A DNA stretch of 55,481 nt, from assembly GCA_964410725.1 (NCBI GenBank), contig CAYPID010000012.1, positions 1 through 55,481 of the forward strand, in the 5' to 3' direction. Below, piece after piece: positions 36,021-45,033 of this stretch. The DNA is from CALAZP01 sp964410725. Its GTDB lineage: Bacteria; Bacteroidota; Bacteroidia; Chitinophagales; Saprospiraceae. The position numbers and the translations under genes were made by a program. A model generated the notes under the pieces. The model was not told the DNA's origin and made no database searches. It worked only from the letters and a program-made list of their open reading frames with translations. The stretch's first letter is position 1. Every line of letters begins with the position of its first letter.

Positions 36021-37745
36021 ATGAAAAATTTCATTTATTGCTGTGGTCTATTATTAATGGTATCCTGTTCAGAAGCGGCAAAAATACCTCCTTCTGTGAT
36101 TTTAATCATGGCAGATGATCAAGGCTGGGGGGATTTGAGTTATAATGGAAACAAATCAATTACCACTCCCAATATTGATAAGATCGCTGAAGAAGGTTTA
36201 GTATTTGAAAACTTCTACGTAAGCCCAGTTTGCTCACCTACTCGAGCGGAGGTGCTTACGGGGCGGTATCATTTTCGGTCTGGCATTTATGGAACATCTG
36301 CAGGAGGAGAACGGCTTAATTTACAAGAATTAACCATCGCGGAAGTCTTTCAACAAGCAGGTTATTCGACGGCTTTATTTGGAAAATGGCATTCAGGCAC
36401 TCAAGGCCCATATCACCCTAATGAGCGAGGTTTTGAAGAATTTTTTGGCTTTTGTTCGGGTCATTGGGGGCATTATTTCAATCCTATATTGGAACACAAT
36501 GGCGTGCTAACTCGTGAGGAGGGATATATCTCGGATATTTTCACTGATAAAACTTTGGAATTCATCGATAATCAAAGTGAAGCGCCGTTTTTTATTTGGT
36601 TGGCCTACAATACACCCCACAGTCCTATGCAGGTTCCGGATGAGTATTGGGATGAATTACCAGTTGATGAAATGGAGCAATTGGAGGTGACTCGGGATAC
36701 CTCGCATACCAGAGCTGCTTTGGCCATGGTAAAAAATCTGGACGATAATGTTGGGCGAATCATGCAATTGCTGCGGGATAAGAATTTGGAGGAAAATACC
36801 ATTGTGATTTATATGACCGATAATGGCCCAAATGGTTTTCGTTACAATGGGGGTATGAAGGGTATTAAAGGCAGCACAGATGAGGGGGGAACTCGATCGC
36901 CCTTTTTTATCAGGTGGAAAAACCATTTGACACACCGCAGAGTATCAGAGATTGGTGGAGCTATTGATTTGTTTCCCACCTTGACCGGTATGGCAGGTTT
37001 GGAGCCTTCCATTAATCTTCCGTTAGATGGAGTGGATTTGCTGAATGGCTCGTCCGAGGAATTCAATAGAATGTTGGTTCAACATTGGAATGGGAGACTT
37101 AGTATTCGAAGCCCTGAATATAGATTGAGTCATGACCATTTATTGTATCGAATTTCTGAGGATAGAGCACAACACCTCCCTTTAGATACTGCTCAAAATA
37201 TGGTTTACCAAAGCCTACTCCAATACCGGGATTCTCTTAGTTCACAGATTGAATGGCCATCCAAAGACCAGGACCATCGCCCTTTTCCCGTAGGGGCACA
37301 AAATACTCTTTTTCCCGCTAGGGATGCTGAATTAAAAGGAGCGGTCACTCGTAGCAATATATATCCCAATTCCAGTTATATTACCAATTGGTCTTCGCCC
37401 AGCGATAGTATTATCTGGAACTCGGAGGTTCTAGAAAATGGAAATTATGAGTTGGTGCTTCATTATACTCTCAAAAAGGAGGCTCAAAATAGCCGAATAA
37501 AGGTTCAATTGGGGGAGCAAGCGCTTACTGCAACAATTTCGGAAGTTTACGATCCTCCAGCTTATGGGGATGAATCGGATCGGGTGCCGAGAATAGAATC
37601 GTATGTCAAGGACTTCAAACCATTATCAATGGGTGTGGTAACGCTGGAAATGGGAAAATTGCCAATAATTTTGACTGCTGAGCAAGGGTGGGTACCTAAT
37701 GGTATGGAAGTGGCATTAATTGAATTTAAAAGAATTAATCTATAA
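36021..37745 (+). CDS. Sulfatase lipoprotein (family S1), second of three
   Basis: This 574-residue protein is an arylsulfatase-A/N-acetylgalactosamine-6-sulfatase-like enzyme. The lipoprotein signal has Cys in MVSCSEA. Metal and active-site motifs are MADDQGWGDL and CSPTRAEVLTGRYHFRSG, the best conserved of the three, plus MTDNGPN. The last ~140 residues (from about 430) form a beta-sandwich-like C-terminal region with TNWSSPSDSIIWNSE, perhaps carbohydrate-binding. It is tightly packed between two other sulfatases, so all three are probably expressed together and attack one or a few sulfated glycans. Confidence 0.94.
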   Translation: MKNFIYCCGLLLMVSCSEAAKIPPSVILIMADDQGWGDLSYNGNKSITTPNIDKIAEEGLVFENFYVSPVCSPTRAEVLTGRYHFRSGIYGTSAGGERLNLQELTIAEVFQQAGYSTALFGKWHSGTQGPYHPNERGFEEFFGFCSGHWGHYFNPILEHNGVLTREEGYISDIFTDKTLEFIDNQSEAPFFIWLAYNTPHSPMQVPDEYWDELPVDEMEQLEVTRDTSHTRAALAMVKNLDDNVGRIMQLLRDKNLEENTIVIYMTDNGPNGFRYNGGMKGIKGSTDEGGTRSPFFIRWKNHLTHRRVSEIGGAIDLFPTLTGMAGLEPSINLPLDGVDLLNGSSEEFNRMLVQHWNGRLSIRSPEYRLSHDHLLYRISEDRAQHLPLDTAQNMVYQSLLQYRDSLSSQIEWPSKDQDHRPFPVGAQNTLFPARDAELKGAVTRSNIYPNSSYITNWSSPSDSIIWNSEVLENGNYELVLHYTLKKEAQNSRIKVQLGEQALTATISEVYDPPAYGDESDRVPRIESYVKDFKPLSMGVVTLEMGKLPIILTAEQGWVPNGMEVALIEFKRINL

Positions 37746-37754
37746 ATTAAACGT

Positions 37755-39383
37755 ATGCAAAAAATTGGATTCATTAGCTTGATGGTATTGGCTTTATGCG
37801 CCTGCGGCAAAATTTCGGAAGAAGGGGTGAATGAGCGACCTAATATCCTGTTTATTATGTCGGATGATCACGCTTATCAGGCAATCAGCGCGTATAGTGA
37901 TCATTTGATTCAAACACCCAATATTGATAGGATTGCACAAGAAGGTATGTTGTTTACCAATGCCTGTGTAACGAATTCTATATGCGCTCCATCTCGGGCG
38001 ACCATCCTTACCGGCAAACATACCCATATACATGGGAAAATTGATAATATGATGGCTTTTGATACGAGTAATGTTACTTTTCCCCAGTTGTTTCAGGCAG
38101 CGGGGTATCAAACGGCCATGTTTGGTAAATTACACTTTGGAAATAATCCAAAAGGGGTGGATGATTTTATGATTTTACCTGGGCAGGGCAATTACATCAA
38201 TCCAAAATTTATTACTGCTACAGGGGATACGGTCATCAATGGGTATGCAACAGATATCATTACTGATTTGACATTAGATTGGCTTCAGGAGAAAAGGGAT
38301 GAGACAAAGCCTTTTTTAATGATGTATTTGCACAAGGCTCCGCACAGACCTTGGTGGCCTCGTCCGGATAAATTTGCTGAGTTTACTAAAAAAACTTTTC
38401 CAGAACCCCCTACTTTATTTGACGACTATGCTAATCGGGGAACAGCGGCCAAGACTGCGGAGATGAATATTTTAAGACATCAGCAATACGGGCATGACAG
38501 CAAGATTCGACCCGAGACCTTGGAGGAGATGGGCGAAGTGCTACCGGTTATTCCCAATTCCTTCAAAAATGGGTTCTATGGATCTTATAATCGAGTAACT
38601 CCTGAACAAGACGCTTTATATACTCCTATTATTGATTCTATCAATACTTGGTTTAAGGCCAATTGGCCCAATATGAATGATGAGGAAAAAATGAGGTGGA
38701 AATACCAGCGATATATGCAGGATTATTTAGGTAGTATTTCATCTGTAGATGACAATGTAGGCAGAGTATTGGATTATTTGGATGAATCTGGATTAGCCGA
38801 GAATACGATTGTGGTGTACACTTCTGATCAAGGCTTTTACTTGGGAGAGCACGGTTGGTATGACAAGCGATTTATTTACGACGAATCTTTCAAGACTCCT
38901 TTATTAATCAGATGGCCTCACGTTATTGAACCGGGGACGACCAATGAACAAATGGTCCAAAATTTAGATTTTGCCCAGACCTTTTTAGAAGCAGCAGGAA
39001 TTGCAGCTCCAGCAGATATGCAGGGGGAAAGCTTGATACCTTTGTTAAAGGGTAATGATCAGATGTGGACGAGGGAGGCGGTGTACTATCATTATTATGA
39101 GTACCCTGCTGTTCATATGGTAAAAAGGCATTATGGCATTGTGACTATGGAGTATAAGTTGGCTCATTTTTACGACGATGTGGATGAATGGGAATTGTAC
39201 GATAGAAAGAAAGATCCACAGGAGTTGAATAATGTATATGAAGATCCTGAGTATGCGGGGATTGTAGCCCAGTTGAAAAAAGACCTAGATGAATTAAGGG
39301 TGTTGTATAAAGATGGACCAGAGTTGGATCAACAATTTATTGACATATATGAAGAAAATGGATGGCGGGAATCACTAAAATAA
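37755..39383 (+). CDS. Sulfatase lipoprotein (family S1), third of three
   Basis: This 542-residue protein resembles iduronate- or choline-type sulfatases. The lipoprotein signal is in LALCACGKI. The core motifs are MSDDHAYQAIS, CAPSRATILTGKHTHIHG and TSDQGFYLGEHGWYDKRF, the last being typical of the DQGF(Y/F)LGEHGW subgroup. It differs from the two upstream enzymes in its middle and C-terminal parts, so it should have another specificity. It is followed 7 bp later by the CxxCH protein. Confidence 0.94.
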   Translation: MQKIGFISLMVLALCACGKISEEGVNERPNILFIMSDDHAYQAISAYSDHLIQTPNIDRIAQEGMLFTNACVTNSICAPSRATILTGKHTHIHGKIDNMMAFDTSNVTFPQLFQAAGYQTAMFGKLHFGNNPKGVDDFMILPGQGNYINPKFITATGDTVINGYATDIITDLTLDWLQEKRDETKPFLMMYLHKAPHRPWWPRPDKFAEFTKKTFPEPPTLFDDYANRGTAAKTAEMNILRHQQYGHDSKIRPETLEEMGEVLPVIPNSFKNGFYGSYNRVTPEQDALYTPIIDSINTWFKANWPNMNDEEKMRWKYQRYMQDYLGSISSVDDNVGRVLDYLDESGLAENTIVVYTSDQGFYLGEHGWYDKRFIYDESFKTPLLIRWPHVIEPGTTNEQMVQNLDFAQTFLEAAGIAAPADMQGESLIPLLKGNDQMWTREAVYYHYYEYPAVHMVKRHYGIVTMEYKLAHFYDDVDEWELYDRKKDPQELNNVYEDPEYAGIVAQLKKDLDELRVLYKDGPELDQQFIDIYEENGWRESLK

Positions 39384-39390
39384 ATCAAGA

Positions 39391-40212
39391 ATGAGGATAA
39401 CCATCTTTTTTTTGGGGGTATTGATATTTGGACTGGCAAATAGCAGTGGGCCTGGTATTACGCAAAGAAGAGATAGAACAGGTTCACCGATTGCGTTAAA
39501 CAGTACTTGTTCCAGTTGTCATTATGGGGGGGATTTTGATGGAGCGATTGCTTTTGAAGTTTTGAAAGACTCTGTAGCCGTGGGAGCTTACCAACCAGGT
39601 GAAGAATATTTGATTAAAATTGCATTCAAACATAATGGGGAAGGGGTACAATATGGATTTCAGATGGTGGCCTTAAAGGAATCGGAAATGACGAATGCTG
39701 GCACATTTGGTGACCTTCCAGAATTTCTTCGAAAAGTTAGTTTGTACAATGACCAATTTGAATACGTCGAACATACTCGACCATTGAATGACAGCGTGTG
39801 GTATATTCCATGGGTAGCTCCAGAAGATGGAGCAGAGCCCGTAGCCTTTTATGCAGCTGGATTGGTAACTAATGACAACTCCACTACTTCAGGAGATGAG
39901 GTGGTTTGGCTAAGAACTCCCCATATTATTGAGCCTGAGGGATTGGTCAATAGGTGGGAAGGCCAAACTAAAGAACCTTTAAATATTCAAATACGAACCA
40001 ATCCAGTAATTCAAGAAATTCAATTGGAAAGTTTACTGGACCTGAATAATGACTATGTGGGGTATCAAATAAATAATTTATACGGGGTTAAGTTAAAAGG
40101 TGGGCGACTGACTGAAAACAATATTTCTGTAATTGATTTGGCAAAAGGGACATACGTCTTAACAATATATGTGGAAAAAACAGTATTTTCGCAGCTGTTT
40201 ATAGTGCAATAA
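39391..40212 (+). CDS. T9SS-secreted choice-of-anchor-V-like protein with CxxCH motif
   Basis: This 273-residue protein has a signal peptide (FFLGVLIFGLANSSG) and a Reeler/choice-of-anchor-V-like domain. A CSSCH sequence in STCSSCHYGGDFDG is a c-type heme attachment motif. Single-motif members of this family are known. The C-terminal ~75 residues are a T9SS sorting domain, ending YVLTIYVEKTVFSQLFIVQ. It should therefore be a secreted or surface protein. It directly follows the three sulfatases (7 bp) and precedes a terminator. Whether it carries heme is not shown. A redox role with the sulfatases is not obvious. Confidence 0.82.
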   Translation: MRITIFFLGVLIFGLANSSGPGITQRRDRTGSPIALNSTCSSCHYGGDFDGAIAFEVLKDSVAVGAYQPGEEYLIKIAFKHNGEGVQYGFQMVALKESEMTNAGTFGDLPEFLRKVSLYNDQFEYVEHTRPLNDSVWYIPWVAPEDGAEPVAFYAAGLVTNDNSTTSGDEVVWLRTPHIIEPEGLVNRWEGQTKEPLNIQIRTNPVIQEIQLESLLDLNNDYVGYQINNLYGVKLKGGRLTENNISVIDLAKGTYVLTIYVEKTVFSQLFIVQ

Positions 40213-40214
40213 AG

Positions 40215-40242
40215 AAAGGAACCTCTACAAGAGATTCCTTTT
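40215..40242 (+). terminator. Probable Rho-independent terminator after the sulfatase set
   Basis: Just past the stop at 40212, AAAGGAA (40215-40221) pairs with TTCCTTT (40235-40241). CTCT pairs with AGAG inside, with one C-A mismatch and a 3-base loop. The T-rich 3' end (TTTTCTG) supports termination of the sulfatase operon here. Confidence 0.75.
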
Positions 40243-40345
40243 CTGAAAACACTTAAAACCTACAGAAATTGTTCTCCCTCTGCGGTTGTCATTATGTTCG
40301 ATACAATGTTAGAACTTTTCTGTAAAAAATAATACTGATAATATA

Positions 40346-41728
40346 TTGAGAGTATTTTTTTTAGGAAAAACCAAACATTCTGTGAAGAAATATCTGCTAT
40401 TAATAAGTATTGTATCCTGGGCTCAGTTGGTTTTTGGACAAGAAGACATTTTAATTGATGTCCATTCCCGTCAGTTGCTGGTAGGGGATAGCCTAATGAT
40501 TTTTGAACGGGATTCCATCAAAATATTTGATGCGGAGGATTTGTCTTTAAAAGATTCCAAACCGCTTATTATTGAAGGGAAAGATATTATAAGTATTTAT
40601 GAGTTCTTCCCTGTGGTGTTGCCAAAGGGTATTTATTTTGTGCATACTATTGGAGGACTGGTATTAGAATTTGATGGACATCAAACGCTTAAACGCATAG
40701 ATAATTCCTTTAATCATAGGATGTGGATCCGATCTTCTGTTTTTACCAAGGGGGATACCATTTATCGATTTGGAGGGTATGGTTTTTGGTCGTTGAGAAA
40801 TTTCATTGCCTATTACGATTGGAACTCCAAAGAATGGGAAGTCTTATTGGCGAAGGCATCTGATGAAAATCCTCCGGGAATGATGTCCGCTCAGGTTTAC
40901 CCAGAAAATGAGATGGTGTATTTCGTTGGAGGGGTTACCATGACCTATGACCTTTTGGAAAGGAGTGAGTTTGTCACCGATATCTATCGGTTTAATATGA
41001 ATGAAAGGAGTTGGAAACGAATGCCTTCACTTTTAGAAAAAAATCCAGATATTCTAAATTTAGATCGCAAACAAATAGGAGATGAAATATTATTTATGCT
41101 GGCCAGCAGAATGTTGATAAATGTTAAGGAAAATAACATTAAGAAATTTGCAGTAAACTCTTTCAATAATCATATCAAGTTTGATAGCCCGATTATACCG
41201 TATAAGGATGCTTTAATTCTATTTAAAATAGTGCCACATAGCTCTGAATACATAAAAATTGTGAAGGTTTCCAAAAAGAGTTTTTATGGGGAGTTTCTGG
41301 AAGTATCCCCATTATTTAAAAAAGAAATCCCGCATTGGATTCATCTATTTTGGCTATTGCTCCTAATCCCTTTCTATCGATACTGGAAAAAAAGCAAGAA
41401 AGGCAAAGAAGTCGAGTGGACAAGTTTACTCAGTTTAAATGAAGGGGCATTGATTTACAGGGGTAAAGAATTTCCAATTTCCTTACAAGAATCTAAAATT
41501 TTACACCAACTTTTGAGTCACGAAGAAGTCGATTCTACAGACATTTTAAATATTGTCGAAAATCCTGAACACAATTATTCTCACAACATGAGAGTACGCA
41601 ATCAAGTGATGGAAGATTTGAATTTTAAGTTGAAAACCATACTGAATACCAAAAAAGAATTAATTTCAAGCTACAAATCCAAAACTGATAAGCGGATTAA
41701 AGTGTATAGATTAGAAAAGAAATTATGA
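40346..41728 (+). CDS. Kelch-like extracytoplasmic sensor with a cytoplasmic winged-helix-like tail
   Basis: This 460-residue protein has three parts. An N-terminal signal is followed by an extracytoplasmic region (about 32-325) with Kelch-like repeats, for example YRFGGYGFWSLRNFIAYYDW and VYFVGGVTMTYDL, with GG then Y and W spacing. A membrane helix follows at about 331-346 (WIHLFWLLLLIPFYRYW), then a basic stretch and a ~100-residue C-terminal domain that I read as OmpR-like winged helix (FPISLQESKILHQLLSHEE, then RVRNQVMEDLNFKLK). A one-component membrane regulator is inferred. TTG at 40346 or GTG at 40382 may be the start. It overlaps the Pmp3-like gene by 4 bp. Confidence 0.7.
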   Translation: MRVFFLGKTKHSVKKYLLLISIVSWAQLVFGQEDILIDVHSRQLLVGDSLMIFERDSIKIFDAEDLSLKDSKPLIIEGKDIISIYEFFPVVLPKGIYFVHTIGGLVLEFDGHQTLKRIDNSFNHRMWIRSSVFTKGDTIYRFGGYGFWSLRNFIAYYDWNSKEWEVLLAKASDENPPGMMSAQVYPENEMVYFVGGVTMTYDLLERSEFVTDIYRFNMNERSWKRMPSLLEKNPDILNLDRKQIGDEILFMLASRMLINVKENNIKKFAVNSFNNHIKFDSPIIPYKDALILFKIVPHSSEYIKIVKVSKKSFYGEFLEVSPLFKKEIPHWIHLFWLLLLIPFYRYWKKSKKGKEVEWTSLLSLNEGALIYRGKEFPISLQESKILHQLLSHEEVDSTDILNIVENPEHNYSHNMRVRNQVMEDLNFKLKTILNTKKELISSYKSKTDKRIKVYRLEKKL

Positions 41729-41880
41729 GCCTTTTCCGGGTAATTCTGAGTATTGTTTTTCCACCACTGGCGGTTTACGATCGAGGTTGTGGTTCTATCG
41801 TTATTGTTTTTATTCTTACGCTAGCAGGTTGGATTCCTGGTGTCATTGGCGCGTTGGTTATTTTAAATAAGCAAAACTAG
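41725..41880 (+). CDS. Pmp3/YqaE family small membrane peptide
   Basis: This is a 51-residue hydrophobic protein of the UPF0057 (Pmp3, YqaE) family. It has two membrane helices. LSIVFPPLAVYDRGCGS contains the family Phe-Pro-Pro-(Leu)-Ala-Val signature, and the second helix (TLAGWIPGVIGALVIL) carries the usual GWIPG(x)I pattern. Pmp3 homologs affect membrane potential and stress tolerance in yeast and plants; the bacterial role is unclear. Its ATG overlaps the upstream Kelch-like gene's TGA (ATGA, 4 bp), so it is likely translated by coupling. The GH16 gene starts 3 bp after its stop. Confidence 0.92.
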   Translation: MSLFRVILSIVFPPLAVYDRGCGSIVIVFILTLAGWIPGVIGALVILNKQN

Positions 41881-41883
41881 ACT

Positions 41884-43065
41884 ATGTTTAAATACGGAAT
41901 TTTAGGTTGGGTAATTTTAATTTCATCTTGCGAGGTTATCGAAGAACCTGACACTCCCACAGTCACTCCAAGGATAAGTATTGAAGGGGATGCGCAAGTA
42001 GAGGGAAGCGAAACAGCCAATTTTGATTTTATTATACGGTTATCTGAACCCACATCTGTAGAAGTTTCTGTGGATTTTCAAACCAAAGAAATCAGTGCAA
42101 CCGAAGGTGAAGATTTCACAGCAGCTTCGGGAACCTTAACTTTAACTCCTGGAACAGTCGAAGCCTATTTATCCATCGAAGTAAAAGGAGATACGATAAA
42201 GGAAGACAATGAAGAATTTCAGGTAGTGCTTTCTAATCCTATCAATGCGACATTGGGAATTTCTTCGGCCATTGGAATAATCCGAAATGATGATGCTTTT
42301 CTATATATTGATGAGGCCGGATATGTTTCAAATGAGTCTTACGAGGGTATGGAGTTAATTTGGGCGGATGAATTTGAAGGAAGCGCGATTGATAGTGATA
42401 ATTGGACACATGAATTAGGTGCAAATGGTTGGGGCAATAATGAACTTCAAAACTATACCTCCTCGAGCGATAACAGTTTTATCAACACGGGTAAATTGGT
42501 CATTGAGGCCACTAACAAGCCTTCAGGCGGAGCTTCTTACAGTTCTGCTAGGTTGGTGAGTAAAGGCAAACAATCCTTTCAGTTTGGCAGGATTGATATT
42601 CGGGCTAAATTGCCTGAAGGGCAGGGAATATGGCCAGCGCTTTGGATGTTAGGCGATAATATCGATGAGGTAGGATGGCCAGCTTGCGGAGAATTGGACA
42701 TTATGGAATTGGTAGGTCATTTGCCCTCTACTTTGTATGGAACTGCACATTGGGGGGCCGAGGGTCAAGGCTTTTCAACTTACCGCACTGGAGAATATGA
42801 ACTCTCAGGATCAAAATTTTCCGATGCCTTTCATGTCTTTAGTTTGGAGTGGGAAGAAGATAAAGTGGTTTGGTTGCTGGATGATGAACCTTTTCACGAA
42901 GTGACCAAGTCCTCTATTGAAGGGGCCGCCTATCGATTTAACGCTCCATTTTTCTTCATCATGAATATTGCAGTAGGGGGAAATTGGCCTGGATCACCAG
43001 ATGCCACCACCAAATTTCCTCAGCGAATGTTTATTGATTACATAAGAGTTTTTCAAAAGAGATAA
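41884..43065 (+). CDS. GH16 beta-glucanase lipoprotein with Calx-beta domain
   Basis: This 393-residue surface or periplasmic lipoprotein (signal with Cys in LISSC) carries a Calx-beta-like domain at about 30-140 (FTAASGTLTLTPGT and VVLSNPINATLG) and then a GH16 catalytic domain. The catalytic ExDxxE motif is GELDIMELVGH with Glu270, Asp272 and Glu275. LIWADEFEGSAID, NWTHELGANGWGNNELQ and GIWPALWMLG are typical of laminarinase-like GH16 enzymes cutting beta-1,3-glucans. The pairing with Calx-beta is a familiar adhesion-like addition. It follows the Kelch/Pmp3 pair and precedes a serine hydrolase gene. Confidence 0.93.
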   Translation: MFKYGILGWVILISSCEVIEEPDTPTVTPRISIEGDAQVEGSETANFDFIIRLSEPTSVEVSVDFQTKEISATEGEDFTAASGTLTLTPGTVEAYLSIEVKGDTIKEDNEEFQVVLSNPINATLGISSAIGIIRNDDAFLYIDEAGYVSNESYEGMELIWADEFEGSAIDSDNWTHELGANGWGNNELQNYTSSSDNSFINTGKLVIEATNKPSGGASYSSARLVSKGKQSFQFGRIDIRAKLPEGQGIWPALWMLGDNIDEVGWPACGELDIMELVGHLPSTLYGTAHWGAEGQGFSTYRTGEYELSGSKFSDAFHVFSLEWEEDKVVWLLDDEPFHEVTKSSIEGAAYRFNAPFFFIMNIAVGGNWPGSPDATTKFPQRMFIDYIRVFQKR

Positions 43066-43102
43066 AAATTGTAGTTTGCCGCCTCATTTAAAAGTGGGAA
43101 AC

Positions 43103-44206
43103 ATGCAATTTTTAAAATTCACCTTAATAATAGGAACCATATACTTGGCCGGTTGTGGGGAAACCCCTTCCACGAGTCAAACGGTCCCGGGTTCTTTATA
43201 TCAGTCTATTTTAGATGGAGAAGTAGTGGATTCCATGCCAGGGATTTTGGTACACGTGGAGTATCCATCCAAAGGCATTTCCTGGAGTGGAGCAGCGGGC
43301 ATTAACGATATTCAAGAACAAGATCGACTGCAACCCGATGATCAGTTTAGAATCGCCAGTGTTACCAAAACTTATGTAGCGGCTTCTATTCTGAGATTAT
43401 GGGAAGATGGTATTTTAGATTTGGATGACCCCATTGAAAATCATCTGAGCTCAGAATATATTGAGATCTTAAAGAAGGGAGCTTATGCACCGGATAAAAT
43501 AACCATTAGACATCTGTTGAGACATGCCAGTGGATTATACGATCATACCCAATCCCCTAATTTTTTCGGTAAAATCATTCAAGAACCTAAATACCATTGG
43601 ACTCGGAAAGAACAGATTATAGCTGCTACAGAATGGGGGGAACCCTTAGGTCAACCTGGAGCGGTTTTTAGTTATTCGGATACTGGTTATTTAATACTTG
43701 CTGAAATTATGGAGCGCCATACTGGTAAAAGTATGGGGGATAGTTTCGAAGAATTGTTAGGGCTGTCAGAATTGGAGTTAAACAATACCTGGGTAGAAGA
43801 TGAGCGCGAAGATCGACGAATTCACCAATATACTAGAGACGGAATGGATACTTACGAATTCAGCCCAACTATAGATTATTACGGTGGAGGAGGATTGATA
43901 GCAACTACTAAGGATATCGCTAATTTTTTTCAGGCCTTGTTTAATGAAGAAATATTTAAACAAAAGTCCACTTTAGATACCATGTTGGCGCCTTATGAAT
44001 ATGAAGAAAAACCGAGAATGGATTATAGATTGGGTATTTATAGGGTGGAAATTAATGGATTAGAAGGTTGGGTACACTCGGGATATTGGGGGACAGAAGT
44101 GGTTTACTTCCCTTCACTCCATGCTACCATAGCTGCCAATTACAGTCAAGGGTGGACCAAAAGCAGGAATGCTCCTATAATTGAAAAATTATTAAAGGAG
44201 CTTTAA
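43103..44206 (+). CDS. Serine hydrolase lipoprotein, class C beta-lactamase-like
   Basis: This 367-residue protein starts at the ATG at 43103, giving a lipoprotein signal MQFLKFTLIIGTIYLAGC; a TTG nine codons earlier has no signal role. The active-site motifs are SVTK in FRIASVTKTYV (SxxK), FSYSDTGY (YSD, the YxN position) and HSGYWG (HxG). It therefore is a D-Ala carboxypeptidase/esterase-like member of the serine beta-lactamase fold. It differs from the EstB-like protein at 857-2122, which has WGG and YSL. Function probably lies in the periplasm on peptidoglycan or small esters. Confidence 0.88.
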   Translation: MQFLKFTLIIGTIYLAGCGETPSTSQTVPGSLYQSILDGEVVDSMPGILVHVEYPSKGISWSGAAGINDIQEQDRLQPDDQFRIASVTKTYVAASILRLWEDGILDLDDPIENHLSSEYIEILKKGAYAPDKITIRHLLRHASGLYDHTQSPNFFGKIIQEPKYHWTRKEQIIAATEWGEPLGQPGAVFSYSDTGYLILAEIMERHTGKSMGDSFEELLGLSELELNNTWVEDEREDRRIHQYTRDGMDTYEFSPTIDYYGGGGLIATTKDIANFFQALFNEEIFKQKSTLDTMLAPYEYEEKPRMDYRLGIYRVEINGLEGWVHSGYWGTEVVYFPSLHATIAANYSQGWTKSRNAPIIEKLLKEL

Positions 44207-44253
44207 GGCGCAACCATTGCTTAGAGTTGGTGTCCTTAAACCAAAAAACAATT

Positions 44254-44982
44254 ATGAAAAATTTACTGGCTTTAGGCTTAATGATTGGTCTTTTATTGAA
44301 TTTCTCTTGCACGGTATCGGGTCAGTGGGGATCTCAAATTAAGGGGGAAGGTCCATTGGTGAGAAAAACCCTGAAAATAGATGATTTTAACGCCTTCTCT
44401 TTGATGATCAGTGGTAATGTATTTTTGGAGCAGGGACCTTCTCAGAAGGTAGAGGTTGAGGGACAGGCCAATTTAATCGAGGTTTTGAATACGGAGGTCG
44501 ATGACCAAGAGTGGAAAATTAAATTTGAAGAGCGGGTGCGCAATATGTCGCAATTTAACGTATTTATCACAGTACCAGATTTAAAAGAGATTAATGTTAG
44601 TGGATCTGGAGATATTACCGGAAGGGGAGTCTTTAGGACAGGAGGAGACTTAACCGTCATGGTCAGTGGATCTGGAAATATAGATATGCAATTGGAATGT
44701 GCAGATTTAAACAGTCGAGTAAGTGGATCGGGTGATATCGAATTAAGCGGCCAATGTGAAGAGGCTGATTTATCTATCTCAGGAAGTGGTTCCATTGGAG
44801 GAAGCGACTTCAATTGTAAAAATGCAAGAGTACAAATATCAGGTTCTGGAGACGTTAAATTAGATGTGGAATCCTATTTAGATGTTAGTATTTCTGGTTC
44901 TGGAGATGTGATTTATGGCGGTCAACCTAAGATCAAATCTCGGATCAGTGGTTCCGGAGAAATTAACCACAAACCATTTTAA
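44254..44982 (+). CDS. DUF2807 (GIN-type) lipoprotein with repeated SGSG motifs
   Basis: This 242-residue lipoprotein (signal with Cys in LLNFSC) carries the head-GIN/DUF2807 domain. The beta-helix-like body shows a periodic motif, [V/I]SGSG[D/N/S/E][I/V], about seven times (for example VSGSGDI, ISGSGSI and ISGSGEI). Such proteins are common in Bacteroidota and are thought to be periplasmic or surface right-handed beta-helices with unknown partners. The start ATG at 44254 is chosen over a GTG nine codons upstream because the signal peptide begins there. Confidence 0.88.
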   Translation: MKNLLALGLMIGLLLNFSCTVSGQWGSQIKGEGPLVRKTLKIDDFNAFSLMISGNVFLEQGPSQKVEVEGQANLIEVLNTEVDDQEWKIKFEERVRNMSQFNVFITVPDLKEINVSGSGDITGRGVFRTGGDLTVMVSGSGNIDMQLECADLNSRVSGSGDIELSGQCEEADLSISGSGSIGGSDFNCKNARVQISGSGDVKLDVESYLDVSISGSGDVIYGGQPKIKSRISGSGEINHKPF

Positions 44983-45033
44983 TTAGCAAGGTTATTATGT
45001 TATATTCATCGACTGTTTTCTCAATAGCTTTCG

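Noticed and set aside
34401..43065. Polysaccharide utilization locus
   Set aside because: Sulfatases and a GH16 enzyme are present, but no SusC/SusD pair is found, and a separate regulator-like gene and a terminator divide them.
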